Source: Brevibacillus aydinogluensis
GTDB lineage: Bacteria; Bacillota; Bacilli; Brevibacillales; Brevibacillaceae
Assembly (NCBI RefSeq): GCF_031954365.1
Contig: NZ_JAUSVZ010000013.1
DNA length: 64,000 bases
Reading direction: 5' to 3' (one strand)
Made by a program: the position numbers and the translations under genes. The notes beneath the pieces were generated by a model. It did no database searches, was not told the DNA's origin, and was given only the letters and a program-made list of their open reading frames with translations. This document shows, piece by piece, positions 1 through 8,413 of the stretch (position 1 is the stretch's first letter; each line of letters starts with the position of its first letter).

Positions 1-96
1 CGATTGCGACATGCGCTTTCGGGACCTGAAAACGCGTGGCAAGGTTAGGCACAAAATGGCTGCCAAATTGAGCATTTTCTACTTGCCAAACACAGT

Positions 97-375
97 CTAC
101 TCCACGTAAAAGTAGAGTTCCTCTCCCGTCGCGAGCAGAAGAGCGATTCTTCCCCCGCGCTCCATGACGGTTGGAGCACTCTCCATCGTCACTGCCCCGT
201 CATTGAGTACAACTCTGCTTCCAAATCGGTGCACAGACTCGATCTGGAAGAAACCCTGCGGCATGCGGTCCAGCGACAGATGCCTGCCGGGTTTGTGCTT
301 TTGGTAGCGGACTCGCCTGCCCAAAAGCAGCTCCACGTTTGCGGAGCATTTGTGGTGAGCTTCTACTGTTGCCAT
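97..375 (-). CDS. Hypothetical protein, 92 aa
   Basis: I do not recognise this family. The 92-residue product is basic in its first half (RRVRYQKHKPGRH) and looks like a small beta-rich soluble protein. It has no signal peptide, membrane segment or clear motif. ATG at 375 is preferred over the in-frame TTG at 381, because a perfect AAGGAGG lies 8 nt upstream of the ATG and almost touches the TTG. The gene is monocistronic, and an unusual extended dyad (401-452) covers its promoter region. SD quality and codon use suggest it is real; its function is unknown. Confidence 0.6.
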   Translation of the reverse strand: MATVEAHHKCSANVELLLGRRVRYQKHKPGRHLSLDRMPQGFFQIESVHRFGSRVVLNDGAVTMESAPTVMERGGRIALLLATGEELYFYVE

Positions 376-400
376 GCGCAACGCCTCCTTTTCTCACCAA

Positions 401-452
401 CATACGGCCGTTTCATGTGCTTATAAGCCTATGAAACTACCTTTACCGTATG
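401..452. promoter_or_regulatory. Nested dyad symmetry upstream of the 92-aa gene
   Basis: Reading the + strand: CATACGG (401-407), GTTTCAT (410-416), a central palindrome CTTATAAG (420-427), ATGAAAC (431-437) and CCGTATG (446-452). The outer and inner arms are each perfect inverted repeats around the centre. This block is the only intergenic sequence upstream of the gene starting at 375, so it could be a regulator operator or a 5' UTR hairpin. No regulator can be named. Confidence 0.5.
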
Positions 453-481
453 AAAAGACAGCGCATGGACGCAAATAAATT

Positions 482-1099
482 TTACGGTTCGTTCCACAAT
501 TCAGGATCGGCCAGTTCGGGATACATGTCGGTGATCATGTCGAAAGGGGAGAAATACAGGGTATCGACCAGGATTTTCAGCTTGTACTTTCTCAGCAGGC
601 TGTATGCCTGCTCCGTCTTTCCGAAGATGCGGGGAAGCTGCCGCAGGTCCTGCAGCTTCATCAGTTCGCGGCACATGTAGTCAAAGCAGATTTTGGCCCG
701 TTCCTCCCCCTTGACACTCTGAAAGTACAGCGGTGGAAAGTGGCGGCGGACGCCCGCCAGCACTTCCCGGTACACCCACAGCACCTTTTGTTTTTCCGTC
801 ATTCGCGGAAGGTACGGATACGCGTATTCGACCATGTAGTAGACGTCCTGCGGCTTCGCCTCGATCGGCGGCTCGATGTACTCGCGGACCAGATGCAGTT
901 TCAGTTCCTTGACGTCCTTGATGCTCATCTCCTTCCGCGCCTGCTCCGGTGTCCATTTTTTTACCTGTTCGATCGCGTACCGCAAGACAAGCTGCACTTT
1001 TTGCTTGCGGTATTGTGCATCTTCAAATTCGTACGGCGAAAAGCGCTTCTGTTCTCCGTTGAGAATACGCTTGTACCGTTCGACAATTCTTGACGGCAC
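482..1099 (-). CDS. Hypothetical protein, 205 aa (possibly DUF4046-like)
   Basis: A soluble, charged protein with no signal peptide or membrane helix. The N-terminus (YKRILNGEQKRF, then VKKWTPEQ and a YAYPYL block) resembles what I remember of DUF4046 proteins from Bacillales; this is memory only, with no database support. The start is GTG at 1099, preceded by GAGGAG. It lies downstream of the tad operon on the same strand, about 90 bp past its last gene, with no strong terminator between, so read-through is possible. Nothing in the sequence assigns a reaction. Confidence 0.6.
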   Translation of the reverse strand: MPSRIVERYKRILNGEQKRFSPYEFEDAQYRKQKVQLVLRYAIEQVKKWTPEQARKEMSIKDVKELKLHLVREYIEPPIEAKPQDVYYMVEYAYPYLPRMTEKQKVLWVYREVLAGVRRHFPPLYFQSVKGEERAKICFDYMCRELMKLQDLRQLPRIFGKTEQAYSLLRKYKLKILVDTLYFSPFDMITDMYPELADPELWNEP

Positions 1100-1191
1100 T
1101 GCTCCTCACTCCTGTCCCATTTCTGGAATATATTGTTACGTTACCATGCAGAAATAGGACAAAAATAACAGTTCACCCGCGCTTATCTGGT

Positions 1192-1698
1192 TCAAAAATC
1201 ATAGATGCCCGACTGGGACGTTCTGTCCATCCCGGCTTCGACCTCCTGCCACAGGAGGGGAAGTTGGCTGAAAACCTCCACGCGTACGTGATAAATGCCC
1301 TGCCGGTACAAATGTTTTTGCTCTCCCTTTTGATGAATGATCACTGCTTCATCCGCCCGCCGTTTGATGGCCGGACTGTTCAGGCGCCACAGAATCTCCG
1401 CCTCCTCCCTCGCGCCGCGAACGATGTCGGCCTTGTTCCGCCTCGCTTCCCTCGTCGTGGCAAACAGATACGTCCGCTTGCTGCCCTCATCGTCGATGTA
1501 CACCCACTTTCCTGCAGCCCGCGCCCCTTTGGACACGATGTCAGCCGTCTGCTGCGCCTGCATGCTCAACAATCCCGCCTGGCCTGTGAGCAGCAGCAGC
1601 GATACCAGTCCGCCCAGACAGAGGAGAAAAAAGAGCGCGGTCAACGTGATGGACCCGCGCTCATCAACCAATCGCTCGCTTATCCCGCGCAAGCGCAT
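1192..1698 (-). CDS. TadE/TadF-like minor pilin-type protein
   Basis: 168 aa. A short basic N-terminus with DERG is followed by SITLTALFF and a single hydrophobic helix (about residues 16-38), then a mostly polar domain. This is the layout of TadE/TadF pseudopilins, which carry a prepilin-like G-cleavage site and sit in the membrane of the Flp pilus machine. The fifth residue after the presumed cleavage Gly is Thr, not the usual Glu, so processing or assembly may differ. The start ATG at 1698 shares one base with the stop of tadE (TGATG) and has a GGAGG-type SD. It is the last gene of the tad operon. Confidence 0.7.
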   Translation of the reverse strand: MRLRGISERLVDERGSITLTALFFLLCLGGLVSLLLLTGQAGLLSMQAQQTADIVSKGARAAGKWVYIDDEGSKRTYLFATTREARRNKADIVRGAREEAEILWRLNSPAIKRRADEAVIIHQKGEQKHLYRQGIYHVRVEVFSQLPLLWQEVEAGMDRTSQSGIYDF

Positions 1699-2117
1699 CA
1701 ACTTCCTTCCTCCGCGTTTTCGATCATTACGTGGTAGCTTTCCGTCACTTCCTGCGGCGTGCCGGATGCCAGCAGGCGAAATGCGATCGTCGCCTTCGCC
1801 TCGACGTGATTTCCTTTTTTCCACGTCCCGCCCGTAAGCGACAGCCGCACCTCCCCCCACGTCATGCCAATGCCCTGCTCCAGCTCCGCCTCGCCCCGTT
1901 CCCTGGCGTGGTACTGCGCCAATCCGTAATTGGGCTGCACGGCGGCGATCCGCCCGGCCTCATAGGCGGCCTCCAGCGCTTTTTGCCGGTTGTAGAGAAT
2001 GGTAAACTGGTCAAACGTAAATACAAACAGTATCCAGACGAGCGGAAATACCAGTACAAACTCCAAGAGCTGGCTGCCACGCTCGTCCCATACGAAACGG
2101 CTCCAACGTTTTTTCAT
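1698..2117 (-). CDS. tadE: TadE-like pseudopilin
   Basis: 139 aa. The N-terminal signature DERG/SQLLEFVLVFPLV, with Glu at +5 after the Gly, begins a hydrophobic helix of about 22 residues. This is typical of TadE-family pseudopilins, which are cleaved by the TadV-type prepilin peptidase encoded just upstream. The rest is a periplasm-facing (here extracytoplasmic) domain of the usual size. The ATG at 2117 has GGAGG seven bases upstream and lies 4 nt after the peptidase stop, so translation is probably coupled. Likely role: minor pilin or assembly factor of the Flp/Tad pilus. Confidence 0.8.
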   Translation of the reverse strand: MKKRWSRFVWDERGSQLLEFVLVFPLVWILFVFTFDQFTILYNRQKALEAAYEAGRIAAVQPNYGLAQYHARERGEAELEQGIGMTWGEVRLSLTGGTWKKGNHVEAKATIAFRLLASGTPQEVTESYHVMIENAEEGS

Positions 2118-2121
2118 CTGC

Positions 2122-2601
2122 TTACCTCCAGGCCGGCTGCAGCAAATAAGCGGCCAGCAAGAAAACCGCATAGGGAAAAACAAGGGCGGATTCTGCACGA
2201 CCAGGCAGCCACAACTGCCGATGCGCGATCCAGCCCGCCGCCAGTCCGTGCAGATTGAAGCGCAGCCGCCGCCACGTCTTCGGACGGCAGCAGACTACTG
2301 CCAGGCACAGCAGCAGCGAGTGCAAAAACAGCGGATACACCTCCGCCCAACTGGTCCAGGCGCCGACTGCCATCAGCAGCTTCTGGTCGCCCATCCCCAT
2401 GCCTCGCACCGCGACCGGCCCGACCGTCAGCAAAAACGCCCCCAGCAATCCGCCCAACGCCAGCCATCCCGCTCCGCTCTGCCACTGATAAAGCAGACCA
2501 GCGGCCATTGCGGGCATGGTCAACCTGTTCGGCACCTTGCGGCAGCGCCAGTCAGACCACGCAGCGGCCGCCAGCAGGGCGAACAAGACCGCCTCTTTCA
2601 T
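2122..2601 (-). CDS. tadV: A24-family prepilin peptidase (TadV/CpaA-type)
   Basis: 159 aa, a small peptidase lacking the N-methylase domain of PilD, as in TadV/CpaA. The two catalytic aspartates of A24 peptidases are visible: Asp in AAWSDWRCRKVPN near residue 17 and Asp in the GMGDQKL motif. Several hydrophobic segments indicate a polytopic membrane enzyme. It should cleave the leader peptides of Flp and TadE. The start ATG overlaps the stop of flp (ATGA at 2601-2598), which rules out the longer upstream extension. Confidence 0.9.
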   Translation of the reverse strand: MKEAVLFALLAAAAWSDWRCRKVPNRLTMPAMAAGLLYQWQSGAGWLALGGLLGAFLLTVGPVAVRGMGMGDQKLLMAVGAWTSWAEVYPLFLHSLLLCLAVVCCRPKTWRRLRFNLHGLAAGWIAHRQLWLPGRAESALVFPYAVFLLAAYLLQPAWR

Positions 2602-2774
2602 TTGCTGAGCTTTTCCTCCAGTTCCTTCAACTTGGCGTCCTCCGCTTCCCCCAGGGTAGCCAGCGTGGGGATGATCAGGATCAGGATGACGGCGATGATA
2701 ATGACCATCTCCACAATCGTGACGCCATCCTCCTCCCGGGCAAATCTGCGCACGTATTCTCGAACGAACGACAT
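2598..2774 (-). CDS. flp: Flp-type pilin subunit, 58 aa
   Basis: A short gene that is easily missed. Its 58-aa product has a basic leader ending in REEDG, then VTIVEM and a run of about 17 hydrophobic residues (VIIIAVILILIIP), then a charged helical tail. The leader-Gly, Glu5 and hydrophobic helix layout is that of Flp/class IVb pilins; the usual Glu-Tyr pair is Glu-Met here. ATG 2774 has GGAGGG seven bases upstream, and the 3' end overlaps the prepilin peptidase start by ATGA. It lies between tadC and the peptidase and is the likely major subunit of the fibre. Confidence 0.85.
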   Translation of the reverse strand: MSFVREYVRRFAREEDGVTIVEMVIIIAVILILIIPTLATLGEAEDAKLKELEEKLSK

Positions 2775-2839
2775 ACAATCCCTCCTTTGCGGTGTGTATT
2801 ATCACTCTGACAAAAGACAGCGGGCACCGCAAAAAAAAA

Positions 2840-3748
2840 TTACAGCCGCGCGCCAATGCCCATGAATGCTGGCCCCATGACCAGGTACAGCAAAGGGACG
2901 CCCATCATCACGATTACAAACGGCAGCAGCCGGACGCTCAGCCGATTCATGTGGGCGGAAACCGCATCTTCCTGCTGGCGGACCTGCTCCTCCACCAGGA
3001 CGGCCAGCATGGGAGCCACGCTGACGCCTTTGCTGATCGCCTCGTTGATCTCCAAGGCGATGGCCGTCAGCGTATCCACCTCCCAGCGAAAGGCCAGTTC
3101 CTCCAGGGCCTTGCGCCAACTGCCGCAGCGCTTCTCTTCCACTTCCAGCCTGGCAAGTTCGCGTCCCAGCCTCCCGTCAAAGCGGCGGGCCGCCTGTTTG
3201 ACCGCTGCCTGTATCGGCATGCCCGCCTCGACAAGCGCCTGCACAATGCTGAAAAAGACCGGCACCTGTTCCGCCATTTCCGCCTTCGCCCGCTTGTCCG
3301 CCCATTCCAGGAGCAGGGTGGGCAGCAAAAACGCCAGGACGGCCCCCAGCATCGGCCAGGCAGCCAGCATACTCCACTCCCGCCCGCTGTACAGCCGGGC
3401 AGCCAGCTGCAAGGCCGCTCCCAGCAAGACGGCACCGCCCACTGCCTTGGCCAGGGCCACTTCCGTCACCGTGATCGGGGAGCGCAGCCGGTAGAGCATG
3501 TCCGCCGTTTTCTTTCGGTCCACGCCCGTCCATCGGCATAAACAATCCAGCCACCGCTCGCGCCGCTCCAACAGGCGTACGATCGTCCAGGAGGACCGCC
3601 GACGGCGAAACGATTCCGCCAAATGGGCCTGCCGCTCCCGCTCCAGCCGCCCAAACAAATCTCCCTCATCCGCAGCCGTCTTTTCCAGGCAGGCCGGCAG
3701 CCCAAACAAGAGCACGGCCACCCCGGCCAGCGCGCTGATCAACAACAC
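2840..3748 (-). CDS. tadC: TadC-like type II/IVb secretion platform protein
   Basis: 302 aa. Hydrophobic segments occur near residues 1-18, 100-118 and 125-146, with a pair at the C-terminus. Between them lies the cytoplasmic T2SF/GspF-type domain (QVPVFFSIVQALVEAGMP, then an ALEINEAISKG region). It forms the inner-membrane platform with TadB, through which the TadA ATPase drives pilin assembly. The start is GTG at 3748 (AAGGAGG, 8-nt spacing); the overlapping ATG at 3750 is out of frame. It follows tadB by only 4 nt. Confidence 0.88.
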   Translation of the reverse strand: MLLISALAGVAVLLFGLPACLEKTAADEGDLFGRLERERQAHLAESFRRRRSSWTIVRLLERRERWLDCLCRWTGVDRKKTADMLYRLRSPITVTEVALAKAVGGAVLLGAALQLAARLYSGREWSMLAAWPMLGAVLAFLLPTLLLEWADKRAKAEMAEQVPVFFSIVQALVEAGMPIQAAVKQAARRFDGRLGRELARLEVEEKRCGSWRKALEELAFRWEVDTLTAIALEINEAISKGVSVAPMLAVLVEEQVRQQEDAVSAHMNRLSVRLLPFVIVMMGVPLLYLVMGPAFMGIGARL

Positions 3749-3752
3749 ATGG

Positions 3753-4652
3753 TCATCCTCCTTTGTGAATGCCTTTGCGGGCGAGGTGGCGAATCACTTC
3801 CCCGCCAATCAGAATGGAGAGCAGCGCGCCCAGAATGGACAGGCGTCCTTGAATCGTTGCCGTCAGCGGATCAAAATGGTGCGGATTATTTACGTACAAG
3901 GCGGTGACAAAGACAAACGGCATGACGCTCAGCACGTTGACCTGTGCCACGATCTGCGCCGTCGCCGCCCTCTGCCTGCGCAGCGATTGGCGGCGCCTGA
4001 GGATGGTGGCCGCCGCCAGATCAAGCGTTCTGGCCATGTCTCCGCCCATTTCCCGCTGAATCTGCACGATGGTCGACAAGTAACGGACATCTGGCGAGCC
4101 CGTCCGCCGGTAAAAGGCAGCCATCACCTGTTCCAGCGGCACCTGCGCCCGCAGCAGCTCCACCACCCGGCGGTATTCGTCCGTGACGGTCTTGTTCACG
4201 TACGGACTGGCCGCCACTTCTTCAAATGCGTGCAGGTAGGACGGAGAGGTGCGAAGCGAGCTGGCCATCAGGCGAATCGCCTTTACGTTATCCTCTTCAA
4301 ACCGGTCTTTGCGCCTCGCTCCCAATACGCTGACCAGCCGCTCCGCAAACAGAATGCCGGCAGGCAGGGCGGGCAGCGCCAGCCACCAGGAACGCAAAAT
4401 CTGCCCGCTCACTCCGTATGCAGCCAGTCCGAACAGGCAGACCAGCGCCACGTACTGATGGACCTCCATTCCTGAACCCGACCGCTGCAGCCGCTCATCC
4501 AACCGGTCCCACACGCTCTTTCGCTCCTTTTGAAGCTGTTCGACGATTGCGTGCCTGCCTGCCGATCCCCCCTGCCAGAAACGGCGGGGAAGCAGCAGCA
4601 GGACGATTCCCGTACCTGCCCCGGCGGCAATCACCATCCCGATATCGACCAT
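3753..4652 (-). CDS. tadB: TadB-like type II/IVb secretion platform protein
   Basis: 299 aa. An N-terminal membrane segment (residues about 4-22) and a hydrophobic hairpin near residues 70-105 precede a T2SF/GspF domain (IRLMASSLRTSPSYLHAFEE; REMGGDMARTLDLAA). C-terminal membrane segments follow. It pairs with TadC as the membrane platform of the Flp pilus machine. The ATG at 4652 has AGGAGG upstream. It sits 12 nt after tadA in the same operon. Confidence 0.88.
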   Translation of the reverse strand: MVDIGMVIAAGAGTGIVLLLLPRRFWQGGSAGRHAIVEQLQKERKSVWDRLDERLQRSGSGMEVHQYVALVCLFGLAAYGVSGQILRSWWLALPALPAGILFAERLVSVLGARRKDRFEEDNVKAIRLMASSLRTSPSYLHAFEEVAASPYVNKTVTDEYRRVVELLRAQVPLEQVMAAFYRRTGSPDVRYLSTIVQIQREMGGDMARTLDLAAATILRRRQSLRRQRAATAQIVAQVNVLSVMPFVFVTALYVNNPHHFDPLTATIQGRLSILGALLSILIGGEVIRHLARKGIHKGG

Positions 4653-4664
4653 GATTTGTCCCTC

Positions 4665-6149
4665 CTACATTGGGATGGGCGTCGGAAAAAAGACTTGTTC
4701 CGCCTCTTCCGGCCGCAATCCCTTTTCCAGCCAGCGCCGCACCAGTTTCTCCGGCTTGTAGCCGGTCCATCTGAACTCTCCCACCACTTTGCCGTCCCGT
4801 ATCCCTGTCGGTTCGTACACGTAGATGTCCTGCAAATATACGCGTTCTGCGATCACCTGCCGTACGTTGCAGGCCCGCCGGATCAGCTCCTCGTGCGACT
4901 GACCGGTTCCCACCACCTCGGTGATCGCCACCACTTTGCGGCTGCCGTCCTCCTCGAACCGCTTGACCTGCACAATCAGGTCGAGTGCCGAACCGATCAT
5001 CAAGTTGCGCTCCAACGAACTGTACGTCTCATCCGCTTTGCCGAACAGGATGGGCAGGGTCGAGTCAACCAGCGCACGCGGCGAATTGGCGTGGGCCGTG
5101 CTCCAGCTGCCCGGGTGGTCGGTATTCATCGCCCACAGCATGTCGACGATCTCCCCTCCACGCACCTCGCCGACGATAATCACGTCCGGCCGTTTGCGCA
5201 GCGAAAGACGGACACAATCCCGGATGGAAAACCCGCCTTTTCCCTCATGGTTGGGCGGTTTGGCCAGAAAGCGGCGGACGAACGGATGCTGCAGTTTCAG
5301 TTCCAGCACGTCCTCGATCGTGATGATGCTCAAGTGGTGCGGCACGTATTGCGAGATCAGATTGAGCAGATGGGTCTTGCCCGACCCCGTCCCGCCACTG
5401 ACCAGCCCGGATGCACGGGACAAGCCGACCGCCCACTGCAAAAAGCGAAGCATCGGCTCGCAGATCGAACCGTAGGCCAAATAGTCCGCCTCTGTCAGCA
5501 AATCGCGGTGTTTGCGGATCGTCAGCATGTGGCCGTCCGGCGAAATGGAGCGGTGGGCTGCCGAGATGCGTGAGCCGTCTGGAAGCTGGGTATTTAATTC
5601 CGCCCTGGTTTCGTTAAACTCCCGACCCATCGAGGCGGCGATCTGCTCCAGCAGGCGGAGCATCTCCTCCTCGTCCCGGAACACGGGAACATCCGGCACT
5701 TCCAACCTTCCCGTGCTCTTGCGCTCCACCACCAGGCGGTCGTAGCGGTGAAACAGGATTTCCGTGATGTCCGGGTCCTCCAGCAACGGGTCCAAGGGGC
5801 CCCAGCCAATCAGCGAGCGCAGCAGCCGCTCCACCTCGACTTCCAAATGCGCGGAGGCAAGCGACGTGCTGGTCTCCAGCAGCAGGCGGATATCGCGGGA
5901 CAGTTCCTCCAGATACGCCGGCTGATGCTTTTCCTCCCACAGCCGCTTTCCGTGTTTCTCCACAATTTGCGTCCGGACGGCCGCCTCTGTCTCCGCCGGT
6001 ATCCGCTTGTCGCCGACCGGCTGCTGCATGTGCATCCGCTCGTTTAGCGTTTGCGGCGCGCGCGCCGTTTCCCGCACATGGGATCGCAGGTCAAACCGCT
6101 CTCGTCCTGCCGTTTGAATCCCCAGCAGCGTTTTTCGGTCAAAATTCAT
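4665..6149 (-). CDS. tadA: TadA/CpaF-type pilus assembly ATPase
   Basis: 494 aa from ATG 6149 (GGAGGG at 7-nt spacing; the GTG immediately before is less well placed). This is a T2SS/T4P GspE-family ATPase of the CpaF branch. The N-terminal domain contains LIGWGPLDPLLEDPDITEI. The C-terminal ATPase domain has Walker A SGGTGSGKT (about residues 251-259), the ITIEDVLEL Asp-box region, the VGEVRGGEIVDMLWAMNTDH Walker B/His region and AHANSPR. It powers Flp polymerisation with TadB/TadC. The TadZ gene lies 13 nt upstream. Confidence 0.93.
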   Translation of the reverse strand: MNFDRKTLLGIQTAGRERFDLRSHVRETARAPQTLNERMHMQQPVGDKRIPAETEAAVRTQIVEKHGKRLWEEKHQPAYLEELSRDIRLLLETSTSLASAHLEVEVERLLRSLIGWGPLDPLLEDPDITEILFHRYDRLVVERKSTGRLEVPDVPVFRDEEEMLRLLEQIAASMGREFNETRAELNTQLPDGSRISAAHRSISPDGHMLTIRKHRDLLTEADYLAYGSICEPMLRFLQWAVGLSRASGLVSGGTGSGKTHLLNLISQYVPHHLSIITIEDVLELKLQHPFVRRFLAKPPNHEGKGGFSIRDCVRLSLRKRPDVIIVGEVRGGEIVDMLWAMNTDHPGSWSTAHANSPRALVDSTLPILFGKADETYSSLERNLMIGSALDLIVQVKRFEEDGSRKVVAITEVVGTGQSHEELIRRACNVRQVIAERVYLQDIYVYEPTGIRDGKVVGEFRWTGYKPEKLVRRWLEKGLRPEEAEQVFFPTPIPM

Positions 6150-6162
6150 CACGTTTCCCTCC

Positions 6163-7566
6163 TTACCGCCACAGCCATTTCAACAAGGCGGGCCGCTCTT
6201 TCGCTTTTCCCTTGACGCTGTCGTTTTTGGCTGAATCCAGCGGCAGCAGGATGCTGCCGAGCGCTTCGATCGCCTCTTTTGCCGCGCTTCTGCCGGGATG
6301 AAGCACCATGGGCGTCCCGGTGTTGATCGACTTTTTCACTTCCGCGTCATCCGGGATCGGGTGGATCTTTTGGCTCGGATGCAGGTGAAAATACGCCCGA
6401 ATCTCGTCCAGTGTAAACATCTCCCGCTTCTGCATCCGGTTCATGCACAATTGAATCCGCTCCTCCGGATATTCCGCCTCCCGCAGCAGTTTTAACATCC
6501 GTTGAATATTTTCAATGGAATCTACGATGGGATTTCCGACCATCACCACGCGATCGGCAAAAAACAACGCCTGGATCGTCGCGTCCGTCGTATCGGGTGC
6601 CGTGTCGATCAGGATCACGTCGTACGCGCTGTGTTTGAGCGTTTCCAGCATCAGGTACAGGTGGTAGTCGCGAATCTCAAAACTGTACCGGATGTCCCGC
6701 GGCGACGTGAGCACGTGAAGGCCCGTTTCCTCATAGGTAACGACGTACTTGTCCACCTCTTCGGGCTGCATCTTCACGGCCGCGACATACTCCTGCCACT
6801 CCTCGGGGCGTACGTCCAGCGGATCTTTGCCGTGACGGCGAACCAGTTCCTGCAGCCGGGCATCGATGTCCTGCACCCAGGTGAACAGGTTGGGCGAACG
6901 CGGCAGATTGAGCGACGTGGCAAACGTGCCCAAATCCAGGTTAAAGTCGACTGCCAGCACCCTGAGCGGCCGCCCGTCCCGCTTTTGCAGGGAAAAATAG
7001 ACCGCCAGCTCCCGCGACAGAAAGGTCTTACCTACCCCTCCCTTGGGGCCGTAGACGGTAATCAGGTGCTTGCTCGACGAGCGGCTTTCCCGGTAAGGCT
7101 GGACCGGTTTCGCCTCGGCGACGACATGAAGACCGGGCGCAGATCCACTCTCTGCGGCAAACGCTGGGGCTCCTCCCGCTTGCACTCCTCCCATCGGCAG
7201 CACCTGCAGGGAAGCGTGCTGCATCGCCAGCGCCTCCAACTGTCCGGGCTGGATCGGCTTGGCGATTACCCATATGCCCAGGTTGCGAAAAAACGGTTCC
7301 CACGCCAGCTCCCGGGGCTCGCATGCGGCGATATACGCCAAATGGGGAAACGCCAGCCGAAATTGCTGGCACAGCACGCCTCGTTCGGCCTCCCTGATCC
7401 CGCCCAGCAGCACCAGATCTGGCCGGACGTCACGCAGCATCCGCCAGGCGGTTTCCACATTTTCCGCCTGGCCGCACGGCTCCAGCCACTGGCTGCCAGC
7501 CAACTGCTCCCCAAGCGCGCTGCCCACGGCGGGATCGTCATCCACGATCAGCAGTCGTTTTCTCAC
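6163..7566 (-). CDS. tadZ: TadZ/CpaE-type localisation ATPase with receiver-like domain
   Basis: 467 aa. The N-terminal receiver-like domain (RKRLLIVDDDP) has Gly where the phospho-accepting Asp should be (DLVLLGGIRE), so it is probably a pseudo-receiver. The C-terminal half is a MinD/ParA-type ATPase with deviant Walker A KGGVGKT (about residues 175-181) and LIDTAPDTTDATI. CpaE/TadZ proteins position the pilus machine in the cell. GTG 7566 has GGAGG at 7-nt spacing and overlaps the cpaB stop (GTGA), which excludes the nine extra upstream residues. Confidence 0.88.
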   Translation of the reverse strand: MRKRLLIVDDDPAVGSALGEQLAGSQWLEPCGQAENVETAWRMLRDVRPDLVLLGGIREAERGVLCQQFRLAFPHLAYIAACEPRELAWEPFFRNLGIWVIAKPIQPGQLEALAMQHASLQVLPMGGVQAGGAPAFAAESGSAPGLHVVAEAKPVQPYRESRSSSKHLITVYGPKGGVGKTFLSRELAVYFSLQKRDGRPLRVLAVDFNLDLGTFATSLNLPRSPNLFTWVQDIDARLQELVRRHGKDPLDVRPEEWQEYVAAVKMQPEEVDKYVVTYEETGLHVLTSPRDIRYSFEIRDYHLYLMLETLKHSAYDVILIDTAPDTTDATIQALFFADRVVMVGNPIVDSIENIQRMLKLLREAEYPEERIQLCMNRMQKREMFTLDEIRAYFHLHPSQKIHPIPDDAEVKKSINTGTPMVLHPGRSAAKEAIEALGSILLPLDSAKNDSVKGKAKERPALLKWLWR

Positions 7567-8291
7567 GAACGTTCCTCCTCTCCGTCGATCCATCGTTTTT
7601 TGGTCTTGATCAAGGCGGCGGCAAACGCCGCGTCACCAATACCTGCTGTTTGCCCGTCTGCCGGTGACGCCTGGCCCAGGCGGATTTTGCCGTAGTGTAG
7701 CGCATGGGTAAGCAGAACGGCCTCGTCCATCCTGAGCGACAGGGTCACCGCCTTCAGCCGGGGATGATCCCCCTCCATCTCCCGCTGGACACCGATGATC
7801 GGCATGTTTTTTAAAAGCAACCCCGTGTGGGCGCCGGCGTCGTCTTCAAACGATGCATACACGTGTACCCGCTCCCCGACAGCGACGTAGGGAGTCACAC
7901 CCGATACGTTGTCGACGGGGATGCTGATGCCGGTCATGGATGCACCCAGTGCCCGCTCCTGCCCTGCTGCACCCGGCCGTTCCACATCCTCGGCCAACAG
8001 CGGCCGGCCTCCCTCTACCCGGCGGGCCAGGGGCAGGCCGACGAAGCGCGGCGCCTCCTCCCACGTGATCAGCCCCGGCACCGGAGACGACTGCATGCGA
8101 AACAGGCCGCCCAGCGAAAGCTCCGCCCGCTCCAGGTCGGACGCTTCCAACCGCTGTCCGCTTTCTTTGACCACTCCCTGCCGCAGTTTGACGTAGGCGA
8201 TCGTGTGCGGCTTCAGCACGTGATACGCACCGGCCGCCACGCAGGCCGCCAACAGCAGGATCGCCACCAGCCGCAGCGGATGTATCGACAT
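7563..8291 (-). CDS. cpaB: CpaB/RcpC-type Flp pilus protein (SAF domain)
   Basis: 242 aa. A single N-terminal membrane segment (about residues 5-25) is followed by an SAF-like domain (SGQRLEASDLERAEL...GRPLLAEDVE) and a C-terminal CpaB domain. ATG 8291 has GGAGG 7 nt upstream; the longer frame would start within the terminator hairpin at 8353-8374. It is the first gene of the tad operon. No secretin is encoded, as expected for a cell with one membrane, so CpaB may act at the cell-wall side of the machine. Confidence 0.82.
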   Translation of the reverse strand: MSIHPLRLVAILLLAACVAAGAYHVLKPHTIAYVKLRQGVVKESGQRLEASDLERAELSLGGLFRMQSSPVPGLITWEEAPRFVGLPLARRVEGGRPLLAEDVERPGAAGQERALGASMTGISIPVDNVSGVTPYVAVGERVHVYASFEDDAGAHTGLLLKNMPIIGVQREMEGDHPRLKAVTLSLRMDEAVLLTHALHYGKIRLGQASPADGQTAGIGDAAFAAALIKTKKRWIDGEEERS

Positions 8292-8345
8292 CCCGCAACC
8301 TCCTCTCCTGTATGCTGCCATCAGCGTACAAAGGGATAACGGGAC

Positions 8346-8374
8346 AAAAAAAGCCGCTCCAGGTGTGGAGCGGC
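8346..8374 (-). terminator. Rho-independent terminator
   Basis: A perfect 8-bp stem (GCCGCTCC/GGAGCGGC, 6-nt loop) is followed on the minus strand by seven T. It ends the transcript of the two small membrane genes at 8414-8935 and separates them from the tad operon. Confidence 0.9.
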
Positions 8375-8413
8375 ACAGACGGGGGACAAAACGTCTGGGA
8401 CTGACCGATTTCA

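Noticed and set aside
1..112. Open frames touching the left edge (frame 2 on +; a minus-strand frame starting near 74)
   Set aside because: They are about 25-37 codons, have no SD or recognisable motif, and the + frame ends inside the 3' end of the 92-aa gene. Not enough to call a partial gene.
8374..8413. Palindrome cagacg...cgtctg near the small membrane genes, considered as another copy of the terminator repeat
   Set aside because: It shares only short words (gacaaaa, ggactga) with the repeat, in a different order, and lacks the core block.
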